From Dactylorhiza incarnata (Eukaryota > Streptophyta > Magnoliopsida > Asparagales > Orchidaceae), in the NCBI GenBank assembly GCA_033032865.1, contig JAWHQI010000024.1, positions 2,232,001 through 2,296,000 on the forward strand: a stretch of DNA of 64,000 bases, read 5' to 3'. Within the stretch, counting starts at the first letter, position 1. Each line of letters opens with the position of its first letter. The notes under the pieces were generated by a model. The model was not told where the DNA came from. It searched no databases and saw only the letters and a list, made by a program, of their open reading frames with translations. Positions 32,845 to 42,148 of this stretch are shown piece by piece. The position numbers and the translations under genes are program-made.

Positions 32845-35175
32845 ATGGTACAAATCAAAGATTATGCTTCCACCAGACCACCAATGTGCAATCTTGAAAA
32901 GTTTGCAGTTTGGAAAACAAGAATTAGGATTTATATGAATTCTATTGATGAAGATTTATTTAATGTTATCTTGACAGGTCCTCCCAAGCCTTATAGAAAA
33001 GACTCAAGTGGTGAAGTGACTCAAACACTTGTCCCAAAGGCTGAGTGGACAGTTGAAGAGAAGAAGGCAGGAACATGTGATGCAAAAGCTGTAAATATTC
33101 TGGTCTCAACCCTCTCTGATGAAATCTTTCAAAGGGTTGTTGAGTGTGAATCAGCCAAAGAAATTTGGGAGGCTCTCATAAAGATGGTAGAAGGAAGTGA
33201 TGATGAAAGAAAAGATAGGAAGGCTCTATTGATCTCTCAATATGAGAACTTCCAAAAGAAGAATGAAGAAAGCATCTCTGAGATGTATGACAGATTCAGT
33301 CTGATCATCAATCAACTAAGGGACTTGGATAGAGAAATCTCTCTCACAGAGATCAATGACAAATTGCTGATGAGTCTCCCAAGTTCATGGGACTCAAGGA
33401 TATGGGCAATACGAGACACAAGAGAACAAAGGGAAATTTCAACAGATGCTCTCTTAGGAAAACTCAGATCCTATGAGCAACTGCTGAAAACCAGAGAAGA
33501 GAAGAAGAGAAGAGAAAACACCCCAACTTCTTCAAAAGACAGGAACATTGCATTAAAAGCAACAGAAGAAGTAAGCTCTGTCACTGAAGAAGAACTATTC
33601 AGTTTCCTGGCCAGAAAATTCAAGAAATGGGTCAGGACAGATGGATCAAGAAGGAGAGAGTCAAAACCAAGGTATGACAAAACTCCTACTAAAGAAATTA
33701 TTTGTTACTCTTGTAGGAAACCTGGACATATTGCCCCAGAATGTCCAGAAAATGCTGAGACAAAGAAAGATCTGAAAAAGAAAGATCTCAAGAAAAAGGG
33801 GAAGAAGAAAGAAAGAGGCCTTATAGCAGAAGCATGGAGTGAGACAGACTCTGAGGACAGCTCCTCTTCTAAGAGTGAAAATGAAGAGCCTAAGCAAGAA
33901 GACCTATGCTTAATGGCACTTGAAGGCTCAAGGAAAGATGATGATGCTAAATCATGGAGTGAGACAGGATCAAAAGAAAGCATATCTTCTGAAGATGAAA
34001 GAGAAAATAGCCTTATTCTCATAGAGGAATCTGAGGATAAGGATGAGGTAAACATTTTTGATGAAATAGATTTTCAAAGTGATAATTTCAGAAATGATTT
34101 TATGGGAATGTGTCTAGATCAACTAAAAGCTACACAAGAAATTAATGATCTAAAAGAACAAATTAATATGGCTAAAAACCAGAGAAATAGAGAGGTTAAA
34201 TGCTCTAAAAATTATGAATTAAGGGCTAACATCATAGAAAAGGAAGTAGAAAGGGCTAGAATAGAAAACCAGCTCCTTAAGGATAAGGTATCCCAGGCAA
34301 AAGCTTTTGAAGAATCAATAAAGATGAGAAGCCAAACTCTCAAGGAAATCACTGAACAACAAACAAGGAGACATAAAAATCTTGGTCTAGGGGCTGATCC
34401 CTCAACCAGCCAAATTCCATCCAACAAACCTGCTTGGATGATCCCTGTAAAATTCACAAAACCCATCAAATCAAACCAAGAAAAAGACTCACTAAATAAG
34501 GAAGAAAACTCCCTCAAGGAAATAAAACAATTTGATGAAACATCATATTATTCAGCTGATGACTCTCAAACCTCATCTGAGGAAGCAACTAAGCCAAAAG
34601 AAACAATACATAAAAGAATAAAATCAGAAAAAGGGAAGAAGAAAATTTATGAAGATACAGTTGCGTCGACTTTATATCGACGCATGAGTGATAGTGCGTC
34701 GAATTCTACTCGACGAAATTTCTCAGATGCCTCGACCTCAACTCGACGCTTGAATAAAAGTACGTCGACATCAAATCGACGCAACTTTGTTCATGCATCG
34801 ATACCAGATCAACGCAATCTGGAGAAAGCGCCGAATATAAATCAACGCAACTATCAACATACGTCGAATAGATATCGACGCATAAGAACTCAGAGCAACG
34901 TAAATGCCTATCCTCCAAAAACCTTCCATCTTAACCCCTATTCAGGACCCATTCAGACTAATCATGATTTCTATCCTAACCAACACCTCTATCCTAACAA
35001 AACTTTCTATCCTAACCAAAATTCCCATCTAAATCAAACTTTCCATCCTAATCAACACTTCTATCCCTCTCTAAATTCAAATTCTCACAATACTAAGATA
35101 ATCAAGTGCTACATATGTAACAAAACTGGCCACCTTGCCAAACAATGTTGGCACAATCAATCAAACTATCTGTGA
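32845..35175 (+). CDS. Copia-4 gag, intact, two zinc knuckles and an 11-residue repeat
   Basis: The 776-residue frame is uninterrupted. It opens with VQIKDYASTRPPMCNLEKF and a capsid region (FAVWKTRIRIYMNS, IFQRVVECESAKEIWEAL, YENFQKKNEESISEMYDRF) of the UBN2 type, then knuckle 1 CYSCRKPGHIAPEC at about residue 287. Acidic and lysine-rich coiled-coil-like segments follow to about residue 540. Residues about 607-683 hold seven 11-residue repeats ending in Arg-Arg-Asn or similar, then Tyr/Pro/Asn/Gln-rich YPNQ repeats, then knuckle 2 CYICNKTGHLAKQC at about residue 755. The ATG at 32845 matches the position of the Copia-6 start. Gag would form particles and bind RNA in the cytoplasm. An open gag in an element that has lost pol suggests recent activity or selection on gag. 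Confidence 0.92.
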   Translation: MVQIKDYASTRPPMCNLEKFAVWKTRIRIYMNSIDEDLFNVILTGPPKPYRKDSSGEVTQTLVPKAEWTVEEKKAGTCDAKAVNILVSTLSDEIFQRVVECESAKEIWEALIKMVEGSDDERKDRKALLISQYENFQKKNEESISEMYDRFSLIINQLRDLDREISLTEINDKLLMSLPSSWDSRIWAIRDTREQREISTDALLGKLRSYEQLLKTREEKKRRENTPTSSKDRNIALKATEEVSSVTEEELFSFLARKFKKWVRTDGSRRRESKPRYDKTPTKEIICYSCRKPGHIAPECPENAETKKDLKKKDLKKKGKKKERGLIAEAWSETDSEDSSSSKSENEEPKQEDLCLMALEGSRKDDDAKSWSETGSKESISSEDERENSLILIEESEDKDEVNIFDEIDFQSDNFRNDFMGMCLDQLKATQEINDLKEQINMAKNQRNREVKCSKNYELRANIIEKEVERARIENQLLKDKVSQAKAFEESIKMRSQTLKEITEQQTRRHKNLGLGADPSTSQIPSNKPAWMIPVKFTKPIKSNQEKDSLNKEENSLKEIKQFDETSYYSADDSQTSSEEATKPKETIHKRIKSEKGKKKIYEDTVASTLYRRMSDSASNSTRRNFSDASTSTRRLNKSTSTSNRRNFVHASIPDQRNLEKAPNINQRNYQHTSNRYRRIRTQSNVNAYPPKTFHLNPYSGPIQTNHDFYPNQHLYPNKTFYPNQNSHLNQTFHPNQHFYPSLNSNSHNTKIIKCYICNKTGHLAKQCWHNQSNYL
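34664..34880 (+). repeat. 33-nt array of CGTCGA-N7-TCGACG units in Copia-4 gag
   Basis: Seven units start at 34664, 34697, 34730, 34763, 34796, 34829 and 34862, exactly 33 nt apart. Each is a 6-nt arm, a 7-nt A/T-rich middle and the complementary arm. Units 3, 5 and 6 have one or two arm substitutions. The array is in frame, giving an 11-residue protein repeat. Confidence 0.95.
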
Positions 35176-35629
35176 AAATTAGTCCAAGACTAACTTAGAA
35201 ACCTTTAGGATTAGGAAGGAATAAAAAGAAATAAACACCTAGAATCTTTCAGGAAAATTAAAAGTCACGTCGACTTCTAATCGACGCACCGTCGATGACT
35301 CAACTCAATAAGTGAAATCGACGCATGCGTCGATTACAATCGACGCATACGTCGATACGAAACCCTAGCATCTTAATGCGGGCTGTATCGACGCTTACGT
35401 CGAATTCCACTCAACGTAACGTCGATTTCATAAAAACAAGCGGCAATATTAAAATATTTTCGGTCACATCCACTGAAGTACCGAATAAGCCTCGAATAGT
35501 GTCGCATTTCGACGTTTCACCTGACTTAAAAAAACACTTCAGTTTGAAACCTTCACTACTCTGCATCCTTCATCCCTCTTGCTCCTCAGTCCAGCCGATT
35601 TCCTCTTCTCTCTCTCTCACTGACCTAAA
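35176..35629 (+). other. Copia-4 spacer before ORF3 with CGTCGA hairpin units
   Basis: It is non-coding. It contains CGTCGA-N7-TCGACG at about 35264, an N6 version near 35330 and others to about 35430, followed by a CT-rich leader ending at the ORF3 ATG. The same arrangement precedes ORF3 in Copia-6 (63502-63952). Confidence 0.8.
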
Positions 35630-37237
35630 ATGGCTCCAAAGACCAACTCTGGTTTCAACATTGACCTTGAATCTTTCCAAGCCGCCGCAGAAAACTACAA
35701 GAGCACCATTGCTCTGTTCACTGAAGCTGGACTAGATAAGCTCATCTCCACAAGATGCAAGCTCCTGGAAACAGAGCTCACAGAGCTAATAACTCATGTT
35801 CAGATATCTGAACAAGGAGAAATCCAAGGAACAATCCATGGGACACCTGTCTCAATATCTGCAGAACACATTAGGACAACCTTTGATCTTCCATCAGGTA
35901 CACCCTAATATTATCTTTGTTCAAAGCAAATAGGGAAAGAAAATCAGCTTCTAAAGAATAACTAAATAAGTCTTCATCACTCCCTTATTAGGTGATGAAT
36001 CCATAGACCTCACACCTGATGAAATCAAGCATCTGCTAACCACCATGAAGTTTTCAAAAGATAGACCAATCCATCTAAAGAAAATAGACTTTTCTGAGGA
36101 GTACAGACTGCTAGCAGATATAGTAGGAAAAATCCTGCTATGCAAGACCTCAGCCCATGATGCAGTGCCCAAGCAGCAACTGAATATCATGGGGGCCCTG
36201 GTGCTGAAGAAGAAGGTGGACTGGGCCACATGCTTGCTCAAGATGATAAGCTCTAAATACTCACACAAAGAAAATGCATATAGAGGATTATGAGTCAAGT
36301 ACTCTTCCACTCCTTCCCTGACCTATGTAGGTCAAAAGGAATCCCTATTCCTCCTGGGAAAAGGATGTCAATAGCTCTATTCTCCAAATGGACCAGGCAA
36401 ATCCCTAAGCCTGGTTCCATTCCTGAAAAGACTCCATCTCCTCCTAACTCTCCTGTTCATCCATCATCTCCTCCTCCTCCTCCTCAAAGAGATAATCCTT
36501 CTCTACCACCATCATCTACTCCACTAGTCTCTACCACTCTCACAACCCCTTCTCTACCTACTACTTCTCAAACACCTACTCAAACAGCAGTTTCTCCATC
36601 TCTTCCTCCTCATACTTTCTCATCCTCCCCACCTCCTTTATCACCCATACCTCATGTATCAACTAACTTCTCTCCAGCTTCATCACCACCTCCACCACTC
36701 TCTCCTCATCACCAACAACAACATGAACCATCTGCATCCACTGAAGCTCTCCTCACTAAGTGCATTGCATCAGCAGCTCAAACATTCCAAGCAATGCTGG
36801 ATGAGCACTGCTCCCAGATTCATTCCTCCATCCTTCACATGCACACCCAAATAGATGGGGTCAGTGCCTCTGTGCAAAGTCTAAAGACCTCTCTCTCTTC
36901 CTCTAGAGTAACTAGGTCTTTCTTAACCTCCTTGGCCAAGAAGGTCAAGAAGGGGGAGAAGCTAGATGAAGAGCAGCCCTCCACTCCTAAATCTCTCTCC
37001 CACAAGTCACCTCCTACCTCAAAAACTAATAATCCTGCACTGCTCAAGACAATTGGAAATGAGATAGTACCTGAGCTACATATTGAAGAACAAATAATAG
37101 AGGTACTCAATATAGTAAGAGAGGCTGCAAGTCAAGTGGTACTATTACAAGGGGAGGCAAGCAGGGCAGAAAATGAAGCTGAAAAGGAAGATGTGGCAGA
37201 TGGTGAGAAAGATAAAGATAAAGAAGCTGAAACTTAG
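35630..37237 (+). CDS. Copia-4 ORF3, envelope-like protein with a predicted intron
   Basis: The ATG at 35630 opens 89 codons. A GT at 35898 and AG at 35990-35991 bound a 94-nt AT-rich stretch whose removal keeps the frame; unspliced, the frame stops at 35908. The second part runs to 36291-36293. There an ATGA overlap leads to a third frame, 36290-37237. The first 220 residues or so are globular and resemble the plant transposon/envelope-associated domain found after SIRE RNase H. Then comes a Pro/Ser-rich segment (about 36430-36740), then a helical, charged, coiled-coil-like tail ending in Lys/Glu/Asp repeats. I see no clear signal peptide or membrane anchor. Position, proline-rich segment and coiled coil match the envelope-like ORF of SIRE elements. 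Its role is unknown. Confidence 0.68.
35898..35991 (+). other. Predicted intron in ORF3
   Basis: CAG|GTACAC at the donor and CCCTTATTAG|G at the acceptor, a pyrimidine-containing tract before the AG, AT-rich interior and 94-nt length all suit a short plant intron. Exon phases match across it. No transcript evidence is available here. Confidence 0.6.
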
Positions 37238-37551
37238 GGGGAGCAAATTGTTGAGACTCAGGGGGAGCTAAGGGAATCAACTGCTACTGAGAAGGAGCAA
37301 CCCACAAAAGTATTTACTAGAAAAAGGAAAACTTCTCCTACCCCTCCTGAGTGATATGTTGAAACAATGATGATATACTATATGCTTAAATATTTATTGG
37401 TCTGAACATAAAACTGGTTTATATATGCTTTCTTATTCTTATTTCTCTTCTGATTGTTTAATATATTTCTTATATGTACAAATGATGTGCTGTGCTAATT
37501 ATATGCTGATACAATTTCTCTCCAATAGGGTTAAGACAAATAGGGGGAGAT
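37238..37551 (+). other. Copia-4 3' untranslated region and polypurine tract
   Basis: No gene. Purine-rich phrases GGGGGAGCAAATT and CAGGGGGAGCTAAGG occur after ORF3. The tract AAATAGGGGGAGATT at 37538-37551 abuts the 3' LTR and would prime plus-strand synthesis. Confidence 0.85.
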
Positions 37552-38880
37552 TGTTGGGAAAATGATTTCTCTCAACCCCTGAAAATGAGTTGAATATGAA
37601 TTATAAGAAAGAAAAATCAAGGTTAAGTAAATATGCATCGAATAGTATTCGATGCAATGTCGAAGTGGTATCGACGTTCCTTTCAGAATGAGTCGAAGTA
37701 ACTTTAAGAAGAATTCGACGTATCCTATGTCGACGTAGCTCTGACTTCTAGTCGACGCATCTTGAGAAGTCGACGCACCTTAGTCGACGCACCTTCCTTA
37801 TTCTTCTCTCGACGTCCAGCCAGGATGAATTCGACGCTTACGTCGAATAGTAATCGACGCACGTCGATTTCTATGTCTAATTCAAAAATCGCCAGATCTC
37901 TTTCCTTCTTTTATAGATCTGATTTATATGGAATCAATTTATTCTTTATAGCCGTTCTGAATCATTCTTTTCCTCTAATAGATTCTTGGCTAATTTGATT
38001 AAAACCATTATGGACATTATTTGAAATCAGAATGAATTCTTTCCTTCTATTGATATAATTAATATGGAAATATTTCTATCTTTCTATTTCTCTGTCTACT
38101 AATCAATTATCCTCCTATAGTATTATTTGAATGGACAGAGCTATAAAATAACAAGGAGGTCGGTAGAGAACATAAGATAAGTGATCCACCATTTTACATT
38201 TGAAATAGAGGAAGAGCTCCCAAGTAAAAAGAGAGAATTGAGAAATAGTGCTGCAGCAAAGATCAAGCTTCCTTCTCCTTCTCACTCTGAAGCCATACTG
38301 CTGCAAACTCTGATAGCTCTCACAAAAGAGAGAAAAGGCCTACAATCTCCTTCTCACTATAGAAGAGAGATTTCATTCACTACTTCTTGTGCTTCCAGTC
38401 TTCTTGCTAGGAAGAAGATTCTTGCTTGTCTTAAATACTTCTTCTTCTTTTTCTTATTTCACTTTCAAATATTGTAAAAGAGTTTTTAGAATCTCTCTTC
38501 AAAAAATTTAGTTGTACTGGTTCTAAAAGTCTCCTTTTCAAAAGACTCAGTTGGTTCTAAGAGTCTCCTTATCAAAAGACTCAGGGTGGTTCTAAGAGTC
38601 TCCTTATCAAAAGACTCAGTGCATGATAGTGAATTTCCTACCAAGGGGGTAGAAGAGTGGACTACCCAAAGTTTGGGGAACCACTATATTTCCTTGTGTT
38701 GTGCTGTGATTTCTTTTCTTGCGTTTACTTTCTTTACTTACTTAATTCTTGTTGGTGTGTGGGAAGCCTTAATCTGTGATCACCACATATAAATATATAT
38801 AATTGCACAAAATATTTTAAATCTCTATTCACCCCCCCCCCCCTCTAGAGAATTCTAGTGAGGTTAACTGTGCACTTTCA
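37552..38880 (+). repeat. Copia-4 3' LTR (1329 bp, complete)
   Basis: TGTTGGGAAAATG...GTGCACTTTCA, with the 12-C tract before TCTAGAG near the end. The first CGTCGA unit (37636) has become CATCGA...TCGATG, C-to-T or G-to-A changes at CpG relative to the 5' LTR. Confidence 0.93.
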
Positions 38881-38885
38881 ATATC

Positions 38886-40340
38886 CACTTCAGATTCTGA
38901 ACATCTCTCATCATTAGATGAGCATGCTTTAGATTCTGGTACTGACTCATAATCAGAAGAGGGAAGGAGAGGGTTTGATACCTTATCAGGATTATCCTGA
39001 CTTTCTTCATCATCAAACATGGTCATTAAGCCATAACATTTATCTTCATCTTCATCCTCCTCATTGTCAATATCTGAATATGACAGAGGTCCCTGATGCC
39101 AACCTTAGCAACTGGAAAATCTTCATCTTCTTCAGCTGCAAATAGCCCAATGTAGGCTTCTTCTTCTTCTTTAGAATCTGAGGATGAAGACTCAGATTCA
39201 CTCCAGCTTTTCACCTTCTTTGCAAGAAAGGATTTTTCATCTTTCCTTCCCTTCTGGTGATGACGCTTCTTATCACCTCTTTCCTTTCTCTTGACTGTAC
39301 AGTCAGCTATGGCATGTCCAAGCTTGCTGCAACAATAACATATAACATTATTTGAAATATGTTCAACATGTTTAGGGTCATACCTGTCACCCTTGGGGTG
39401 CTGCCTTTCTGATCTGCTATATTCCTTCTTGGGATGTGAGGAGGAGGAAGGTTTGTTCTTCCACTACTTCCTCCTCATCAGCTTCTTGAAGTACCTTGAG
39501 AAGGCAGTAAACTCCTCATCTTATGAGTTGCTGTTAGATGTACTGGGATCAAAATTTTTTGAGTCAGCAACCCTTCTTGGTGGAGAAGGCATTCTTGCTT
39601 TGCTCTTCTTAGAGCTTTCAGCTTTGAGAGCCATAACTCTCTCCTTTGTATGAGGCCTGGTGGATGTGTCCTCCTCCTTTCTTGCAGATAGCTGCATCTC
39701 ATAGGAGAGCAGCTTTCCAAACAGTGTATGGGGAGGAGTCTCACCCAGCTTTGCCACTTCTCTGATGGTACAGATCTTTGTATCCCAATCTCTAGTTAGA
39801 GATCTTAAGAATTCGTCATTCAGCTCATAATGACTGAAGACCCTTCCATAGGTCCTCAGCTCATTTACCACTCTAAAGAACCTTTCATAGCAGTCAGTTA
39901 TGCATTCTAGGTTGTGTTGCTTGAAGGCTTCATATTCCTGATTAAGGAGGGATTTCCTATCATCCCTCTCTTCTTCAGTACCTTTCATATACACATTGAT
40001 TGTATCCCACATATCCTTGGCAGTCTCACAGTGCACCAAGTTTTGGAAGGTGGAATCATCAATTGCATTTACTATTATGTTTTGTGCTCTCTTGTCCATG
40101 GTAGCAAGTGCAATTTCATCCTTAGTCATTTCAGCATATGACTTGGTAACTTGCCTTGTAGGATCTATAATGGAGGGCTTTGTGGAGAAAAAAGGACCCT
40201 CCTTGACAGTTATATATATCCTAGGGTCTGAGGCTTCCATGAACAACCTTACCCTTTTGCTTACATATACCAAAAGCCTCCTTTTTGCATATGGTCAACT
40301 TTATAGATCCCATCTCCTTCTGACCTCCAGTGACAGCCAT
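38886..40340 (-). pseudogene. Copia-3 gag (SIRE), broken, split by Copia-4
   Basis: The ATG at 40338-40340 begins MAVTGG; a frame change follows before VYVSKRVRLFMEASDPR. A 250-residue open stretch (39521-40273) holds the capsid region (IIVNAIDDSTFQNLVHCETAKDMW, ECITDCYERFFRVVNELRTYG). A stop breaks the frame near 39475. Knuckle 1, CYCCSKLGHAIADC, lies at about 39303-39345, then an acidic SESESSSSDSKEEEE stretch. The codons run into the Copia-4 insertion at 38885 and continue at 31680. As a SIRE gag it is longer than most copia gags because of the acidic and coiled-coil linker. Confidence 0.87.
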
Positions 40341-40404
40341 TTGATTCAGACTTGACTACTCCTTGTAGGATCTGGTCAGACTATTAAGTCCTTATTGACC
40401 AACC

Positions 40405-40418
40405 TCTCTCTGATACCA
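40405..40418 (-). promoter_or_regulatory. Copia-3 primer-binding site
   Basis: The minus strand reads TGGTATCAGAGAGAG, a plant copia initiator-tRNA-Met site with mismatches after the first 11 bases, just inside the 5' LTR. Confidence 0.85.
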
Positions 40419-40420
40419 CT

Positions 40421-41785
40421 TGATTGTTTATTTAGTAGTAGTCTAATTCACCTAGAGGGGGGTGAATAGGTTTCTTTGATTTTTCTTAGTTACAGCTAGC
40501 TGTTGTTAGAGATAAGATAATGTAAATGCACAACAGAGAAAACACACATCTATTTATAGAGGTTCCCCAAGATAGTGTGTCTATGGGTATACCACTTTCC
40601 CTCTGCACCTTTCTAATTGTGTGTTAAATAAGGCAACCTCCTCCAAAAACTCAGCTCCAAGAGCTTACAACTCAGATCCCTCGGGATCTCTCAGGTTTGC
40701 TCCAAACCCTACCTCAGGCTCAACAACCATACCTCTCAGAGTGCTCCAACTCCTATACCTTAGAATCCTCCTAATTTCCTACATCAGGCCTATCAAGAAT
40801 CCCTACCTCAGATCTCCTCAAAGATCCTACACTCAAGATGGGAGTATAACTCTACAAGCTCAGGCTCAACAACCCTGCACACTCAGGCTCAACAACCCTA
40901 CACACTCAGGCTCAACAACCCTACAGACTAAGGCTCAACAACCCTACAAACTCAGAACAATAATGTTCTTATAGAAATAATAGTGTTTGCTAATACAACA
41001 GAGGACAACCAAGATTTAACCTTCATCTCTGGTCTTCTGTTGTTGATGCACAACAGGTGCTGTCTTAAAGCAGGGTTGAATGGTAGTAGCTTCAGTCCTT
41101 GATTCTTTCTGATATTCTTCTCCAGTTGATGAAGAATGATCTACTTGCTCTTCAGGATTGAATCAAGAAGAGATATCTTCTCTCAGATGCTTGCTTGTAG
41201 ATTCAGGAAGCAGGCTGGGATATATCTGTGGAAGCCGTCAATAGCACATTCATTTTGCTTTCAGAATATTTTCCCCTCCTTCTATAATGCCCTAACATCT
41301 TCTTTTATACTCCCTCCAATCTGCTACGGCTCTGAAGAGGGCCCTGTCATAGCATGGATAAGATTAGAAAATGTTATCTTGCTTTCCATCCACTTGCGCC
41401 AAAAGCAGATCCCGCCAGTGTTTTATTCAAATACGAATATGTCTCAGCGGTTGGGCTGAGATAGTCTTCAGTCTCAGCGGTTGAATCTGTCTTTGTCTCA
41501 GTGGATCCGCTGAAACAGTTAGTCTTCTCAGCGGATTCTATCTAAATGTAGCTCAGTTGAGACAAACTCCTTCTCAGCGGCTCTGACTGCGTCTCAGCGG
41601 TTCAGCTAAGACCAAGCTGTCGTCTTAGCAGTTTTGACAGTAAAATCACAGAACTTTTCCATTGTTTGGAATAACCTAATCCTGCATATACATGATGTAA
41701 ATGGTTTATCAAATACAATATGTACTTAGCATTGAGTGTGATGCCTCTTCAAATTAAGGGAACGTTGAGGGCAATATTCCCAACA
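40421..41785 (-). repeat. Copia-3 5' LTR (1365 bp)
   Basis: On the minus strand it runs from TGTTGGGAATATTGC at 41785 to the primer site. It has the TATTCACCCC...CTAGGTGAATTAG end typical of the SIRE-like LTRs here, four copies of a 23-bp CTCAGGCTCAACAACCCT unit at about 40858-40955, and a cluster of CTCAGCGG motifs at 41448-41625. Confidence 0.88.
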
Positions 41786-42148
41786 GGCATGACTTTCATT
41801 GCTATCCTACCATCTACCAGCACTTTGCTGATTTCAACAATATGCGTAGTATCTTTCACAGCCTTTCTCAACACTGAAATGTGAAATACATTATGCAGGC
41901 CTCTTAGCCCCGTAGATAGAGCAAGCTGGTAGGTAGCTTCATTGATGCACTCTAAAACCTCAAACGGTCCTACGTACCTTGGAATTAGCTTTTTCAAGTG
42001 TCGGATCCTTGATACTCCGTTGAACGGTTTGCTTTTCAAGTAAACCCAGTCGCCAATGGAAAACTTGGTGTTTCAGTGATTTGCATTGTAATACTTTGCC
42101 TGTCTATCCTAGGTAATTAACAACCGCTCTCGTATTGACCTGATTGAT
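41786..42148 (-). pseudogene. Gypsy-4: scrap of chromovirus integrase C-terminus
   Basis: Minus-strand codons read IRSIRERLLIT, a TAG, DRQAKYYNANH, a TGA, TKFSIGDWVYLKSKPFNGVSRI and YVGPFEVLECI, LHNVFHISVLRKAVKD. This is the spacer and C-terminal module of a Tekay/Del integrase. It belongs to a different element from Gypsy-5, whose own copy of this region lies at 43845-44400. Copia-3 cuts it on the left and the truncated Gypsy-5 LTR abuts it on the right. Confidence 0.82.

Larger units (their letters stand above)
31681..38880 (+). mobile_element. Copia-4: SIRE-type element with gag and ORF3 but no pol
   Basis: It is flanked by the target duplication ATATC (31676-31680 and 38881-38885) inside Copia-3 gag. 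Order: 5' LTR lacking its end and primer site, intact gag, a CGTCGA-rich spacer, ORF3, polypurine tract, 3' LTR. Compared with Copia-6 the whole protease-integrase-RT-RNase H segment (about 3.2 kb) is missing. It could move only with help from a relative such as Copia-6. Confidence 0.92.

Noticed and set aside
34664..34880. CRISPR-like or satellite interpretation of the 33-nt array
   Set aside because: The host is a plant, there are no cas genes, and the repeat is in frame within gag with variable sequence between short arms.
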